Positions 33,661 through 43,550 of a stretch of 64,000 bases of DNA are shown piece after piece. A model generated the notes under the pieces. That model saw only the letters and a list, made by a program, of their open reading frames with translations, was not told where the DNA came from and ran no database searches. Origin of the DNA: Chitinophaga sp. SYP-B3965 (GTDB lineage Bacteria; Bacteroidota; Bacteroidia; Chitinophagales; Chitinophagaceae); assembly GCF_009647655.1 (NCBI RefSeq), contig NZ_WJFD01000004.1, forward strand, positions 186,001 through 250,000, given 5' to 3'. The stretch's first letter is position 1, and each line of letters opens with the position of its first letter. The position numbers and the translations under genes were made by a program.

Positions 33661-35073
33661 TTATTTTCCTTCGCGTTTAACAATTTGGGCAACCATGTCA
33701 GCTTCTGTAGCTACTTTGTTGCCAATGAATACCGTACCGCGCATTTCAACGAGACCTCTGCGGATAGGGCTTAACAGCTCCATCTTCAGGATCATGGTAT
33801 CACCGGGTAATACCTTTTGTTTGAATTTACAATTATCGATCTTCAGAAAATAGGTATCATAGTTTTCAGGATCCGGTAACGGATTGAGGGCCAGTATACC
33901 ACCTACCTGAGCAAGTGCTTCACATTGTAATACACCAGGCATTACGGGGTTTCCGGGAAAGTGACCCTGGAAGAAATGCTCATTGAAGGTAACATTCTTG
34001 ATACCTACCACACGGGTGTCGCTCAGTTCAATGATCTTGTCCACCAGCAGCATCGGATAGCGGTGGGGCAAGGTTTTTTCTATACGGCGGATATCAAAAA
34101 TGGCAGGCTGGTTAGGATCGTAAATAGGCACGTCCTTATTGTGCTTGTTCTTTTTGATGTATGCTTTGATCTTACGGGCAAACTCCACATTGGAAGCGTG
34201 GCCGGGACGGTTAGCAATGATATGTGCCTTGATAGGATATCCGATCAGGGCAAGGTCTCCTACAATGTCCAGCAGCTTGTGGCGGGCTGGTTCATTGGGG
34301 AAATGCAGTTGTGCGTTGTTGAGGATGCCTTCGCGTTGTACGGAAATGGTATCACGGCCAAAAGCAGTGGCGAGGCGTGTCAGTTCCGCTTCCGTCATCT
34401 GCTTATCGACCACCACGATGGCATTGTTGATGTCTCCCCCTTTGATGAGGTTATTGGCAAGCAGGTATTCCAGTTCGTGCAGGAAAACGAAAGTACGGCA
34501 GGGCGCAATTTCCGTTTTAAAGTCGGCCAGGCTTTTGAGGTTGGCGTGCTGGGTGCCCAATACCTGGGAGTTGAAGTCGATCAGTGCAGTGATGCGGTAA
34601 TCTACAGCAGGCAAGGCAACCATTTCCACTTTTTTCACATCATCATAATAGTTGATGTTGGTATCGATGGAGTAATAGATCTTTTTAGCATCCTGTACCT
34701 GTATCCCTACTTCTTCTATGAGCTCAATAAAAGGCATGGAACTTCCATCCATGATGGGGATCTCGGGGCCATTCAGTTCAATCAGCACGTTATCTACCCC
34801 CATACCTACAAGTGCAGCCAGGATATGTTCTACAGTGCTTACACGGGCGCCATTGTGCTCCAGTGTTGTACCCCTGGCGGTATCTACCACATAATCCACA
34901 TCGGCCTTTACGATCGGTTGATCCGGAAGGTCAATGCGCTGGAATTTAATACCAAAGCCGGGCATTGCCGGCTTAAGGGTCATATTCACGTGCGATCCTG
35001 TATGCAAACCAACACCCGAAATGGTTACGGGGCCTTTTAGGGTTTGTTGATTTGGCTGCTGATTTTCCATCAT
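33661..35073 (-). CDS. lpxC/fabZ: Bifunctional UDP-3-O-acyl-GlcNAc deacetylase / 3-hydroxyacyl-ACP dehydratase (LpxC-FabZ fusion)
   Basis: The 470-residue fusion joins LpxC (about residues 1-310) to FabZ (about 325-470), as is usual in Bacteroidota. LpxC zinc ligands are in HILAALVGMG and in RHKLLDIVGDL, and the general-base region is NRPGHASNVEFA. FabZ has LPHRYPMLLVDKI, the catalytic His in GHFPGNPVMPG and the catalytic Glu in CEALAQVGG. The first activity commits the cell to lipid A; the second supplies or elongates fatty acids, so fusion keeps both in balance. Two adjacent ATGs (35073 and 35070) are possible starts. Confidence 0.97.
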   Translation of the reverse strand: MMENQQPNQQTLKGPVTISGVGLHTGSHVNMTLKPAMPGFGIKFQRIDLPDQPIVKADVDYVVDTARGTTLEHNGARVSTVEHILAALVGMGVDNVLIELNGPEIPIMDGSSMPFIELIEEVGIQVQDAKKIYYSIDTNINYYDDVKKVEMVALPAVDYRITALIDFNSQVLGTQHANLKSLADFKTEIAPCRTFVFLHELEYLLANNLIKGGDINNAIVVVDKQMTEAELTRLATAFGRDTISVQREGILNNAQLHFPNEPARHKLLDIVGDLALIGYPIKAHIIANRPGHASNVEFARKIKAYIKKNKHNKDVPIYDPNQPAIFDIRRIEKTLPHRYPMLLVDKIIELSDTRVVGIKNVTFNEHFFQGHFPGNPVMPGVLQCEALAQVGGILALNPLPDPENYDTYFLKIDNCKFKQKVLPGDTMILKMELLSPIRRGLVEMRGTVFIGNKVATEADMVAQIVKREGK

Positions 35074-35117
35074 TATAGCTTCGTATTCAATGCGTTTTAA
35101 ATCCCTGACTAACGTGG

Positions 35118-36173
35118 TTACACCCCTTCTTTTTCAGATAACAGTTGTTTTACCATCTCTTCCAATTCTTTCACGCGCTTTTCAAGATCGGGCAAATTTC
35201 TAAAAATTGCCTGACTTTTCAGTGAACTTTTATAATCATATGCCGGAGAACCGGTCAAAGACGTGTTGGGAGAGGTAATTGATTTAGAAAGGCCGCTTTG
35301 CGCATTGATCTTTGTTCCATCAGCGATCTGGATGTGGCCAACAATACCAACCTGTCCGCCGATCACACAGTTCTTACCGATCTTGGTGCTGCCGGAAACC
35401 CCGGTTTGTGCAGCAATCACAGTATTGTTGCCTATTTCCACGTTGTGGGCTATCTGGATAAGGTTATCCAGTTTTACACCTGAATGTATGATGGTAGAGC
35501 CCATAGTGGCCCTGTCTATCGTTGTATTGGCACCAATTTCTACGTCGTCGTGGATCACCACGTTGCCCACCTGGGGGACTTTTTTATAGGTACCATCTGC
35601 CTGGGGGGCAAATCCAAAGCCATCCCCGCCAATTACACAACCTGCATGCAGGATCACCCGGTTACCCAGTACACAATTATCATAGACCTTTACACCAGGG
35701 TAAAGAACGCTGCCACTATTGATCTTCACATTATCGCCCAGGTAAACTCCCGGATAGATCTTCACATTATCTCCCAGTACCACGTTTTCGCCGAGGTACG
35801 CAAAAGCGCCAATGAACACATTCTGCCCCATTTTAACGGTAGCAGGCACATGAGAAGGTTGCTGAATACCGGTTTTTGCACCAGCGCCCACCATTTGCTG
35901 GTATTTCTCCAACAACAACGCAAAGGAGCTGTAAGCATCCTTTACCCTGATCAGTGTGGGCTTAATAGTGCCTTCGATCTCCAGGGAATCATTTACGATC
36001 AGGATAGATGCCTGCGTCGTATAAATGAACTCCTCATACTTGGGATTGGCAATAAAACTCAACATCCCATCCCCTGCCTCTTCGATCTTGGCGATATTGT
36101 GCACCTTCACTTCCGGGTCTCCTTCCAGCTTCCCATTCAGGATGGTAGCCAGCTGTAATGCGCTAAATTGCAT
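35118..36173 (-). CDS. lpxD: UDP-3-O-(3-hydroxyacyl)glucosamine N-acyltransferase LpxD
   Basis: The 351-residue protein performs the third step of lipid A synthesis. An N-terminal uridine-binding domain (about 1-100, with [14 protein letters not shown]) precedes a left-handed beta-helix of hexapeptide repeats. The catalytic His lies in [11 protein letters not shown] near residue 240. A C-terminal helix ([17 protein letters not shown]) is typical. lpxC/fabZ lies 44 bases downstream and lpxA after it. It probably heads the lpx transcript, though the HD-domain gene upstream could be included. Confidence 0.96.
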   Translation of the reverse strand: MQFSALQLATILNGKLEGDPEVKVHNIAKIEEAGDGMLSFIANPKYEEFIYTTQASILIVNDSLEIEGTIKPTLIRVKDAYSSFALLLEKYQQMVGAGAKTGIQQPSHVPATVKMGQNVFIGAFAYLGENVVLGDNVKIYPGVYLGDNVKINSGSVLYPGVKVYDNCVLGNRVILHAGCVIGGDGFGFAPQADGTYKKVPQVGNVVIHDDVEIGANTTIDRATMGSTIIHSGVKLDNLIQIAHNVEIGNNTVIAAQTGVSGSTKIGKNCVIGGQVGIVGHIQIADGTKINAQSGLSKSITSPNTSLTGSPAYDYKSSLKSQAIFRNLPDLEKRVKELEEMVKQLLSEKEGV

Positions 36174-36264
36174 AGTTAATAATTGAAATGTTACCTTCTA
36201 GGCCGCCTCCGCTTAATATGAATAGATTCAATAACATGTTAAGTTCGTATAAAACGTTGTTAGC

Positions 36265-37491
36265 CTAGAATTTTGGATGACAAATGTAGAATTTTTTTAT
36301 CGGTCTTGCCAATGTATGCGACACAAGGGCATTATCTACCGAAGAAATATCTCTAACTGTACCATCTTTAAATAGAATATTGATCTTTTCATCTATTGAG
36401 TCATAGGCTTTTAGACTGGCAGTATCCGTAAATACTAAATATTCTGCCTCTTCATTGGTTAGCGCCCATCTTTGCTTCACTTTTTCTTTCAGATCTGTTA
36501 CCTGGCTGCCTTCAAATGGCTCATTACTGAGGGTGACTTTGAATAATTCCCTGTTTACCAGCCATTTGCATAGGAGGCTGAGGACTTTATCCGGATGTTG
36601 GCTCCAAACTTTAATGGCCCCCATAATATCATAGTCGTCTAATAAACAAAATTGTGTCAGGCATTCTTCGCCCCTTTCAAATTCCACCCTGCCTATCTTA
36701 TTATATAAGAAGTAGCGGAGGGCGGGAGAGCAAAAAAGTTCTTCTCCCTTGATTGCCAGTGCTTTAGCCCGGTGAAGGATCTGTACCAGCATATTTTCCG
36801 CACTTAATACGGTTTTGTGGAGGTACACCTGCCAATACATCAGCCGGCGGGCTACGATGAATTTCTCTATGGAATTAATGCCTTTCTCTTCCACCATCAG
36901 CTCACCATTATATACGGTAAGCATTTTTATGATCCTGTCGTAGCTGATCACCCCTTCAGAAACGCCTGTATAAAAGCTATCCCGGCTCAGGTAATCCATC
37001 CTGTCCACATCCAACTGGCTGGAAACCAATTGATGGAGGAACTTTTTAGGATACCGGTCATTAAAGATCTCTATGGTAAGGTCCAGTGCTCCGTTCATTT
37101 CCCGGTTGAGGCGCTGCATTAATAATTGAGAGATCTCTTCATGTGATACGCCTTCCACCACGGTATGTTCCAAAGCATGGGAATAAGGACCGTGCCCTAT
37201 ATCATGCAATAATATGGCCATTTTAGCGGCTACTTCCTCTTCTTCCGTAATATCCACCCCTTTCGACTTGAGTTCAGTGAGGGCGCAACTCATCAAATGG
37301 AAAGCGCCCATACTATGGTGAAAGCGGGTATGCATAGCTCCGGGGTACACCAGGTGCGCCAGGGCCATTTGGTGGATCCGGCGTAAACGCTGGTAACAGG
37401 GATGAGAGATAATGCTGAATATCAATGGATGATCGATGGTAATGAACCCGTGGACAGGGTCGTTCACAATCTTTCGTTTGCGGTCAGTCAT
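36265..37491 (-). CDS. HD-domain phosphohydrolase (dGTPase/SAMHD1-like)
   Basis: The 408-residue protein carries the HD metal-binding signature: His in MHTRFHHSMGAF, HD in LLHDIGHGPYSHALEH near residue 95, and a downstream Asp in QLDVDRMDYLSRDSFY. The N-terminal phrase VNDPVHGFITI is diagnostic of this bacterial SAMHD1-like family. Relatives hydrolyse dNTPs or other phosphorylated nucleotides; the substrate here is unverified. It is 91 bases upstream of lpxD on the same strand, a frequent Bacteroidota arrangement. Confidence 0.9.
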   Translation of the reverse strand: MTDRKRKIVNDPVHGFITIDHPLIFSIISHPCYQRLRRIHQMALAHLVYPGAMHTRFHHSMGAFHLMSCALTELKSKGVDITEEEEVAAKMAILLHDIGHGPYSHALEHTVVEGVSHEEISQLLMQRLNREMNGALDLTIEIFNDRYPKKFLHQLVSSQLDVDRMDYLSRDSFYTGVSEGVISYDRIIKMLTVYNGELMVEEKGINSIEKFIVARRLMYWQVYLHKTVLSAENMLVQILHRAKALAIKGEELFCSPALRYFLYNKIGRVEFERGEECLTQFCLLDDYDIMGAIKVWSQHPDKVLSLLCKWLVNRELFKVTLSNEPFEGSQVTDLKEKVKQRWALTNEEAEYLVFTDTASLKAYDSIDEKINILFKDGTVRDISSVDNALVSHTLARPIKKFYICHPKF

Positions 37492-37516
37492 TCGGATGTT
37501 TTAAAAACTATCGGTG

Positions 37517-37524
37517 CAAAGCTA
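37517..37524 (-). promoter_or_regulatory. Putative promoter -7 box (TAGCTTTG) for the HD-domain gene
   Basis: The minus strand reads TAGCTTTG, an exact TAnnTTTG match 25 bases upstream of the HD-domain gene ATG. It may head transcription of the HD and lpx genes. Confidence 0.4.
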
Positions 37525-37724
37525 CAGATTTGGATGTAACTTTTCCGGTAGAAAGGTATTTCGTGACAGTCTGTAATTTACAAAATAGACGCGGCTCAGC
37601 TGATGTTCCCCTATGAAACCAGCTGCCTTTCCCCATTTTTTAACAAATTGTTGCAGATTGCCATATTTTGGAGGAATGATTTTTGACAGATAGTGGTAAT
37701 TTTAAGCAGTACCAAAAAAGTTAC

Positions 37725-39278
37725 ATGAACCAAATCAACATACTCTGGGTAGATGATGAAATAGAATCTTTGAAATCGCAGATCATTTTCCTCGAAAGCA
37801 AAGGCTATAAAGTTTCCGCCCTTACAAATGGCTACGACGCCCTGGAATTCCTGAAAGAAAATATTGTAGATGTAGTGCTGCTGGATGAATCCATGCCCGG
37901 CATCACCGGTTTGGAAACATTGAGTAAGATAAAGGAGATCAATCAGCAGATACCTGTTGTAATGATCACCAAGAATGAGGCAGAGAATGTGATGGACGAT
38001 GCGATCGGCTCCCAGATCACGGATTACCTGATCAAACCTGTGAACCCGAACCAGGTGCTGCTTTCCCTTAAAAAGATCATAGACAATAAAAGACTGGTAG
38101 CTGAAAAGACCACCACGGCCTATCAGCAACAGTTCCGTACCCTGTTCATGGCCCTGAACGATAATCCGGATCATGCGGAATGGGCGGACATCTATAAGAA
38201 ACTGGTGTACTGGGAAATGGAAATGAGCAAGAGCGATAGTCCTGAGATGATGGAGATCCTCCATTCCCAGAAAGCGGAAGCCAATGCTGAATTCGCCAAG
38301 TTCATTGCCCGCAATTACAGCAGCTGGATGCAGCCTAAAGCAAAGGATGCTCCCATTATGAGCCATACACTGTTTTCTCAGAAAGTAGTGCCCAACCTGG
38401 ATCCTAATGTGCCTAACTTCTTCATCCTGATAGATAACCTGCGGTACGACCAGTGGAAAACGATCCAGCCTATCTTCGCTGATTCTTTCCGTCTGGTAGA
38501 AGAAGAAACCATTTACAGCATCCTCCCCACCTCTACGCAATATAGCCGTAATGCCATATTTGCCGGGATGTTGCCCATTGATATTGAAGCTAAATATCCC
38601 CAGGAATGGCGGAATGATGATGAGGAAGGAGGGAAGAACCTGCATGAAGAGTTTTTCCTGAAAGAGCAGCTGGCGCGACTTAAAATGGACCCACGGTTCT
38701 CTTATACCAAGGTAACCAACCATGCGGACGGGCAGCATATGGTGAACAATTTCCATAACCTGCTTGATTTTCCGCTGAATGTGATCGTTTATAATTTTGT
38801 GGACATGCTCAGCCATGCGCGTACGGAAATGGAAGTGCTTAAGGAACTGGCCGCAGATGAAATTTCCTACCGTTCCATTACTGCCAGCTGGTTTGAACAT
38901 TCCCCGCTTTACCAGGCTTTGAAGCGGATAGCGGATAAAAAGGTGAACCTCATCATCGCCACAGACCATGGCAGCGTAAGGGTGAAAAACCCGGTGAAAG
39001 TGATCGGGGACAAGCAGACCACTACCAACCTGCGGTACAAACATGGCCGCAACTTAAATTATGATCCGAAAGAGGTGCTGGCCTTCCGTGATCCGAAAGA
39101 AGCCGGCTTGCCAAGGCCGAATGTCAATTCTTCTTATATCTTTGCGCGCGAAGACGGGTATCTTTGCTATCCCAACAATTATAATTATTTCGTGAACTAT
39201 TACCGCAATACATTCCAACACGGCGGCATTTCCCTGGAAGAAATGATAGTACCGCTGGTACGGATGGTAAGTAAATAG
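37725..39278 (+). CDS. porX: PorX-type response regulator with PglZ/alkaline-phosphatase-like domain
   Basis: The 517-residue protein has an N-terminal receiver domain (about 1-120: ILWVDDE, phosphoacceptor Asp in VLLDESMP, Lys in LIKPVNP) and a large C-terminal PglZ domain of the alkaline-phosphatase superfamily. The PglZ part shows metal-site segments FFILIDNLRYDQWK and IIATDHGSVRVKNP, and the nucleophile-region Thr in LPTSTQYSRNAIF. This architecture defines PorX, which with the kinase PorY and a sigma factor controls type IX secretion, and whose effector domain cleaves oligonucleotides in characterised homologues. No porY or T9SS gene is in the window. The ATG at 37725 puts the receiver at the N-terminus. 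Confidence 0.93.
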   Translation: MNQINILWVDDEIESLKSQIIFLESKGYKVSALTNGYDALEFLKENIVDVVLLDESMPGITGLETLSKIKEINQQIPVVMITKNEAENVMDDAIGSQITDYLIKPVNPNQVLLSLKKIIDNKRLVAEKTTTAYQQQFRTLFMALNDNPDHAEWADIYKKLVYWEMEMSKSDSPEMMEILHSQKAEANAEFAKFIARNYSSWMQPKAKDAPIMSHTLFSQKVVPNLDPNVPNFFILIDNLRYDQWKTIQPIFADSFRLVEEETIYSILPTSTQYSRNAIFAGMLPIDIEAKYPQEWRNDDEEGGKNLHEEFFLKEQLARLKMDPRFSYTKVTNHADGQHMVNNFHNLLDFPLNVIVYNFVDMLSHARTEMEVLKELAADEISYRSITASWFEHSPLYQALKRIADKKVNLIIATDHGSVRVKNPVKVIGDKQTTTNLRYKHGRNLNYDPKEVLAFRDPKEAGLPRPNVNSSYIFAREDGYLCYPNNYNYFVNYYRNTFQHGGISLEEMIVPLVRMVSK

Positions 39279-39299
39279 CGGATAAAAAAAGGAGAAATC

Positions 39300-39734
39300 A
39301 TGAACCTGAAAAGTACCCCCAACAATCTGGCGAAGCTGGAGAAGATATTTGAGGAGGCGAAGTATATACTGCGGTACGAGAAAGGCACCTTCAATTCCGG
39401 TTACTGCATACTGGAACATAAGAAAGTGGTAGTGGTCAATAAATTCCTGAATATGGAAGGTAAGATCAATACACTGATGGACATCCTGCCTTCCATTACC
39501 CTGGAAGAAGGTTTTCTGACGCCGGAATCGCAGAAGATGTACCGGCAGATCAAGGATAACCGGGATGCGGAAGATGCTGCGGACCTTGCGGAAGATGAAA
39601 GGCGTGATGCAGAAAATGCTGCCGCTGCTGAAGAAAGCAGTAATGCGGAAAATGCTGCTGCTGAAGCAAGTGGTGATACAGAAGAGCCACCCGCAACTCC
39701 TGCAGAAGAAAAACCAACTGAAACACCAGAATAA
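39300..39734 (+). CDS. Small conserved-looking protein with Ala/Glu/Asp-rich tail
   Basis: The 144-residue product has a folded-looking N-terminal part (about 1-85, with YILRYEKGTFNSGYCI and VVVVNKFLNMEGKI). This is followed by a low-complexity tail (about 88-144) of imperfect DAED/AENAAA-type units ending in a Pro/Thr/Glu stretch. I do not recognise a named domain. It lies 21 bases after porX and 7 bases before the next metallo-hydrolase start, so it is probably co-transcribed. The tail is encoded by GC-rich, internally repetitive DNA. Confidence 0.75.
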   Translation: MNLKSTPNNLAKLEKIFEEAKYILRYEKGTFNSGYCILEHKKVVVVNKFLNMEGKINTLMDILPSITLEEGFLTPESQKMYRQIKDNRDAEDAADLAEDERRDAENAAAAEESSNAENAAAEASGDTEEPPATPAEEKPTETPE

Positions 39735-39741
39735 TTACGTT

Positions 39742-40503
39742 TTGAAAGTTACATTCCTCGGAACGGGCACTTCACAAGGCGTACCAGTTATAGCCTGCCC
39801 CTGTAAAATATGTGCATCTAATGATCCGCGCGATAAACGATTGCGCAGCAGTATCCTCATTGCCTCTGATGCAGGGAACATTGTAGTTGATACTACACCC
39901 GACTTCCGTTACCAAATGTTACGCGCACAGGTAAAACACCTGGAAGCCGTATTGATCACGCATTCCCACAAAGATCATATAGCCGGGATGGACGATATCC
40001 GGGCTTTCAATTATTTCCAGCAACAACCTATTGATATCTATGCATCAGACTTTTCACAGAATGTGATCATTCGTGAATTCTCTTATGCCTTTGCCGATTT
40101 TAAATATCCCGGCATTCCGGAAATGAACCTGCGCACCATCATGGACGATCCCTTTGTGATCAATGGCCTGCAATTCATTCCCATTAATGTGATGCATCAT
40201 AAAATGCCCGTACTGGGTTTCCGCTTCGGAGATTTTTCTTACATCACAGACGCTAACTTCATTGCGCCGGAAGAGAAGGAAAAGATCAAAGGTTCAAAGG
40301 TGTTAGTGTTAAACGCACTCCGCCGGGAACAACACATCTCCCATTTTACGCTGGATGAAGCCATTGCGTTAGGTAAAGAGTTAGAAATACCCCAGGTGTA
40401 TTTCACCCATATTAGCCATCAGCTTGGATTACATGCGGAGGTGAATCCCACGTTGCCGGAAGGGATGGCCCTGGCATACGACGGCTTGGAAGTGGATTTG
40501 TAA
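39742..40503 (+). CDS. MBL-fold metallo-hydrolase (PhnP-like)
   Basis: The 253-residue protein begins LKVTFLGTGTSQGVPVIACPCKICAS, typical of PhnP-type phosphodiesterases, including the Cys pair. Zinc ligands are in THSHKDHIAGMDD and in the later HISHQLGLHAE. PhnP hydrolyses cyclic phosphate esters; the substrate here is unproven. The start is a TTG at 39742; the frame is open far upstream only because it overlaps the repetitive 3' part of the preceding gene. No ATG is close. Confidence 0.88.
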   Translation: MKVTFLGTGTSQGVPVIACPCKICASNDPRDKRLRSSILIASDAGNIVVDTTPDFRYQMLRAQVKHLEAVLITHSHKDHIAGMDDIRAFNYFQQQPIDIYASDFSQNVIIREFSYAFADFKYPGIPEMNLRTIMDDPFVINGLQFIPINVMHHKMPVLGFRFGDFSYITDANFIAPEEKEKIKGSKVLVLNALRREQHISHFTLDEAIALGKELEIPQVYFTHISHQLGLHAEVNPTLPEGMALAYDGLEVDL

Positions 40504-40544
40504 GGATGAAATAAAAATGCGACCTTCCCTTACGTAACAATCCA

Positions 40545-41240
40545 TTGTTTGTGCCGAAGAATTTTTTCACCTTTTCCCGCCGTGAGCGTACGGGAATTGC
40601 CTGTTTGTTAAGCCTGATCGTATTGCTCTACTGCATACCCATCGCCTGGTCTTATTTCCGTTCGGATATTGCTTTTACTGATACTATTGGATTCCATCAT
40701 GCTGCATTCGAGTTGCGTGAGATGATGAAAGATACGGTTACTGAGCGGCCGAGGTATAAGAAACAATTCTATAAACATAAGGAGTTTACGCCTTTCAAAC
40801 GGGATAGCTTTCGCCGGTTTGAAAAGTTTGAAAAGAAGGTATTGGTTGTAGATATTAATAGGGCGGATTCCTTACTATGGGAACAATTACCCGGCATCGG
40901 ACCCGTGCTCGCCAGAAGGATTTTATACTTCCGGGAGCGGCTGGGAGGCTTTCATTCCATCACCCAGGTAGGAGAAACCTACGGATTGGCGGATTCTGTA
41001 TTTAATAAAATTCAACCGTTGTTACGGCTGGGTGATGTTTCACTAAGAAAGATAGACCTCAATGAGACAGATGAAAAATCTTTGGCCGATCATCCATACA
41101 TCAACACGAAACTGGCCCGTGTGATCATAAGGTATCGCAGCAGCCACGGGCCTTTCAGGCAGGTAGAAGGCCTTAAAGGCATCGCTTTGGTGGATGATTC
41201 TATTTATCGTAAACTTGAAAAATACTTAGTGGTCAATTAA
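40545..41240 (+). CDS. Helix-hairpin-helix (ComEA-like) membrane-anchored protein
   Basis: The 231-residue protein has an N-terminal membrane helix (about 15-38) and two helix-hairpin-helix motifs. The first (VDINRADSLLWEQLPGIGP, near residue 105) and its repeat (IDLNETDEKSLADHPYI) follow the ComEA pattern of DNA-binding proteins. A role in DNA uptake is possible but unproven; many Bacteroidota carry such proteins. The start is a TTG at 40545 or a GTG at 40551. The acyl-CoA dehydrogenase starts 16 bases downstream. Confidence 0.85.
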   Translation: MFVPKNFFTFSRRERTGIACLLSLIVLLYCIPIAWSYFRSDIAFTDTIGFHHAAFELREMMKDTVTERPRYKKQFYKHKEFTPFKRDSFRRFEKFEKKVLVVDINRADSLLWEQLPGIGPVLARRILYFRERLGGFHSITQVGETYGLADSVFNKIQPLLRLGDVSLRKIDLNETDEKSLADHPYINTKLARVIIRYRSSHGPFRQVEGLKGIALVDDSIYRKLEKYLVVN

Positions 41241-41256
41241 AACATAAATTCTGGTT

Positions 41257-42396
41257 ATGAACTTTCAGCCAACGGAAATGCAACAACAGATTGCGCAAGT
41301 GATCCGCGATTTCGGTAAAACACACATCCAACCCCATGTTTTGGAATGGGATGAAACACAGTTTTTTCCGGTAGATCTATTTAAAAAATTGGGAGAACTG
41401 GGCCTGATGGGTGTACTGGTACCAGAACAATATGGCGGCTCCGGGCTGGGGTATCTTGAATACGTTACTGTAGTGAGTGAGATCTCCCGTATCTGTGGTG
41501 CCATCGGATTGAGTGTGGCAGCGCATAATTCATTATGCACAGGGCATATCCTCCAGTTTGCAAACGAAGAACAAAAACAGAAATATCTCCCCAAACTTGC
41601 TTCCGCAGAATGGATCGGCGCATGGGGTTTGACAGAACCCAACACCGGTTCTGATGCCATGAACATGAAATGTGTGGCCAAAAAAGAAGGTAATGAATGG
41701 GTGCTGAATGGCACCAAATGCTGGATCACACATGGAAAGAGCAGTGATGTAGCGGTTGTGATAGCGCGTACAGGAGAAGTTCGGGATAGCCGTGGCATGA
41801 GTGCTTTCATTGTGGAAAGAGGTACGCCAGGCTTTAGTGGTGGCAAGAAAGAAAACAAGTTAGGGATGAGGGCTTCTGAAACAACGGAGATGATCTTTGA
41901 TAACTGTCGCATTCCTGCAGAGAACCTTTTAGGCAAAGAAGGAGAGGGCTTTATCCAATCCATGAAAGTATTGGATGGCGGTCGTATTTCTATTGCAGCG
42001 TTATCATTGGGTATTGCAAAAGGAGCGTATGATGCTTCTCTCAAATATTCAAAAGAACGCCATCAGTTTGATCAGCCTATTGCAAATTTCCAGGGTATTT
42101 CTTTTAAGCTGGCGGATATGCATACAAATATTGCTGCTGCTGAATTGCTCACCCTGCAGGCCGCAGATATGAAAAACAAACACCTGCCTATGACGAAGGA
42201 AGCTGCGATGGCTAAATATTATGCTTCGGAAGTGGCGGTGAGCACAGCAAATGATGCGGTACAGATCTTTGGTGGATATGGCTATACAAAAGATTTTCCT
42301 GTTGAGAAATATTATCGGGATGCGAAGTTGTGTACGATAGGGGAGGGAACTTCGGAGATACAGAAAATAGTGATAGCGCGGGAAGCGTTGAAATAA
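41257..42396 (+). CDS. Acyl-CoA dehydrogenase
   Basis: The 379-residue flavoprotein introduces the alpha-beta double bond in acyl-CoA, passing electrons to electron-transfer flavoprotein. Family signatures are [14 protein letters not shown] near residue 125 and [20 protein letters not shown] near 340. The C-terminal [16 protein letters not shown] has the catalytic Glu just before Gly-Thr. It is most like short-/branched-chain acyl-CoA dehydrogenases. A strong terminator follows. Confidence 0.95.
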   Translation: MNFQPTEMQQQIAQVIRDFGKTHIQPHVLEWDETQFFPVDLFKKLGELGLMGVLVPEQYGGSGLGYLEYVTVVSEISRICGAIGLSVAAHNSLCTGHILQFANEEQKQKYLPKLASAEWIGAWGLTEPNTGSDAMNMKCVAKKEGNEWVLNGTKCWITHGKSSDVAVVIARTGEVRDSRGMSAFIVERGTPGFSGGKKENKLGMRASETTEMIFDNCRIPAENLLGKEGEGFIQSMKVLDGGRISIAALSLGIAKGAYDASLKYSKERHQFDQPIANFQGISFKLADMHTNIAAAELLTLQAADMKNKHLPMTKEAAMAKYYASEVAVSTANDAVQIFGGYGYTKDFPVEKYYRDAKLCTIGEGTSEIQKIVIAREALK

Positions 42397-42397
42397 T

Positions 42398-42434
42398 AAA
42401 AAAAGGGGGATGGTTTTAAACCATCCCCCTTTTA
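42398..42434. terminator. Bidirectional Rho-independent terminator
   Basis: AAAAGGGGGATGG and CCATCCCCCTTTT are perfect 13-base arms with a short loop, lying between the acyl-CoA dehydrogenase and the 3' end of the SusCD locus. The arms include A- and T-runs, so it can act both ways. Confidence 0.9.
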
Positions 42435-42448
42435 CTTTATCAGCACCT

Positions 42449-43519
42449 CTATTTTTTATTATAGATCTCTACTTCCGTCACATTCAGGTTACCATCTGTT
42501 TTGATGGTGAATTCCAGTCTCATGTAGCGTCTTGTTACCGTAGTGAAGTTGGCATCTTCTGTTAGCACAGGCGCAGATGTTTTCTCATACAGCGTTTCCC
42601 AGATAGCTTCATCGTTTGATACAAGTACCTTATAGCTTTGTATTAGAGCATTCCCCACCGTCCAGTAATGTTTCACCTGGTTGAAAGTTTTTGGCGTTCT
42701 CAGATCTACAGTTACCCATACCTTTTTATCATCTGTGCGGTCTGCTGCCAATGGCTGCCAGAAAGTAGTCAGATTGCCATCTACTAATGTTGTAGCAGCG
42801 GATGAGCTTTGCTTCACAGGTTTGGCAAGTGCCATATTCAATGCCTTGGAGGAATAAGCTGTATAGAAAGTGTCTAGACTCAGAGGAGATGGTTTGTAAA
42901 GAGAACGGAAAGTTACGGAAGAACCTTCCTGTACATCTTCCAGGAGTATTACACTTTCGTTGGCGGCAATATAGGTGCGGCGGTCAACACCAGCAATGTC
43001 CACATAATTGATCTCGGTACTGAAGGATGCTGTATCTCCGGTCAGCCAGTTCAACGTTACATCGTCTCCTGCAATGGCAACGGTGCCAATGGTGCGGGAA
43101 AGGATCACAGATTCATATACTGTGTTGTATACCGTGCCCTGCACATCTACCCGGATAGACCTGTTCTTGTCAGCATCCAGTGTGTAGATACTGAATGTAT
43201 AGGTATTCTCCGGCATGTTGTTCAGCATCACGCTTACAGTGTCCTTTGGATTTTTTTGTGTAACCGGAAAAACAAGCGAATCGGCTTTATTATTCCAGTA
43301 AACTACTGCTTGTGTTGTTTTAGGATCAGTACCACGTAACCATGTTATTTTGATCCTTCCCCTGCCCGGGTGCACATTTATTGAATCCGCTCTTCCCACA
43401 TAAGTGATACCATTCGGCACTACATAGTCTTTGAAAGTGGCATCCATTTTACTGCAGGATATGAACAGTACGGCCAGCAATACTGGTAGCAGCAGGCGGC
43501 ATACAGGATATTTTTGCAT
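42449..43519 (-). CDS. DUF4998 / F5-8 type C (discoidin-like) lipoprotein
   Basis: The 356-residue product has a lipoprotein signal (lipobox LFISC, near residue 20). It has an N-terminal DUF4998-like Fn3-type region (SINVHPGRGRIKITWLRGTDP) and a C-terminal discoidin-like domain beginning near AKPVKQSSSAATTLVDGNL, a fold that often binds carbohydrate. It is the last gene of the SusCD locus and is probably a surface-exposed glycan-binding lipoprotein. The ATG at 43519 gives the signal peptide. Confidence 0.82.
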   Translation of the reverse strand: MQKYPVCRLLLPVLLAVLFISCSKMDATFKDYVVPNGITYVGRADSINVHPGRGRIKITWLRGTDPKTTQAVVYWNNKADSLVFPVTQKNPKDTVSVMLNNMPENTYTFSIYTLDADKNRSIRVDVQGTVYNTVYESVILSRTIGTVAIAGDDVTLNWLTGDTASFSTEINYVDIAGVDRRTYIAANESVILLEDVQEGSSVTFRSLYKPSPLSLDTFYTAYSSKALNMALAKPVKQSSSAATTLVDGNLTTFWQPLAADRTDDKKVWVTVDLRTPKTFNQVKHYWTVGNALIQSYKVLVSNDEAIWETLYEKTSAPVLTEDANFTTVTRRYMRLEFTIKTDGNLNVTEVEIYNKK

Positions 43520-43550
43520 TGGATTTGAATTAATAAGTTGAAAAATGTCT

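Noticed and set aside
33961-35040. A 359-codon open frame antisense to lpxC/fabZ
   Set aside because: It is the complement of a strongly conserved enzyme gene, without family-like sequence or its own start signals.
37611-39044. A 477-codon open frame antisense to porX
   Set aside because: It lies wholly opposite a clear PorX coding region, has no recognisable domain, and its low-quality composition (many His, Phe, Arg) is that of a shadow frame.
39565-39741. An N-terminal extension of the PhnP-like metallo-hydrolase
   Set aside because: The extension is the out-of-frame reading of the repetitive acidic tail of the preceding gene; the family N-terminus begins at the TTG at 39742.
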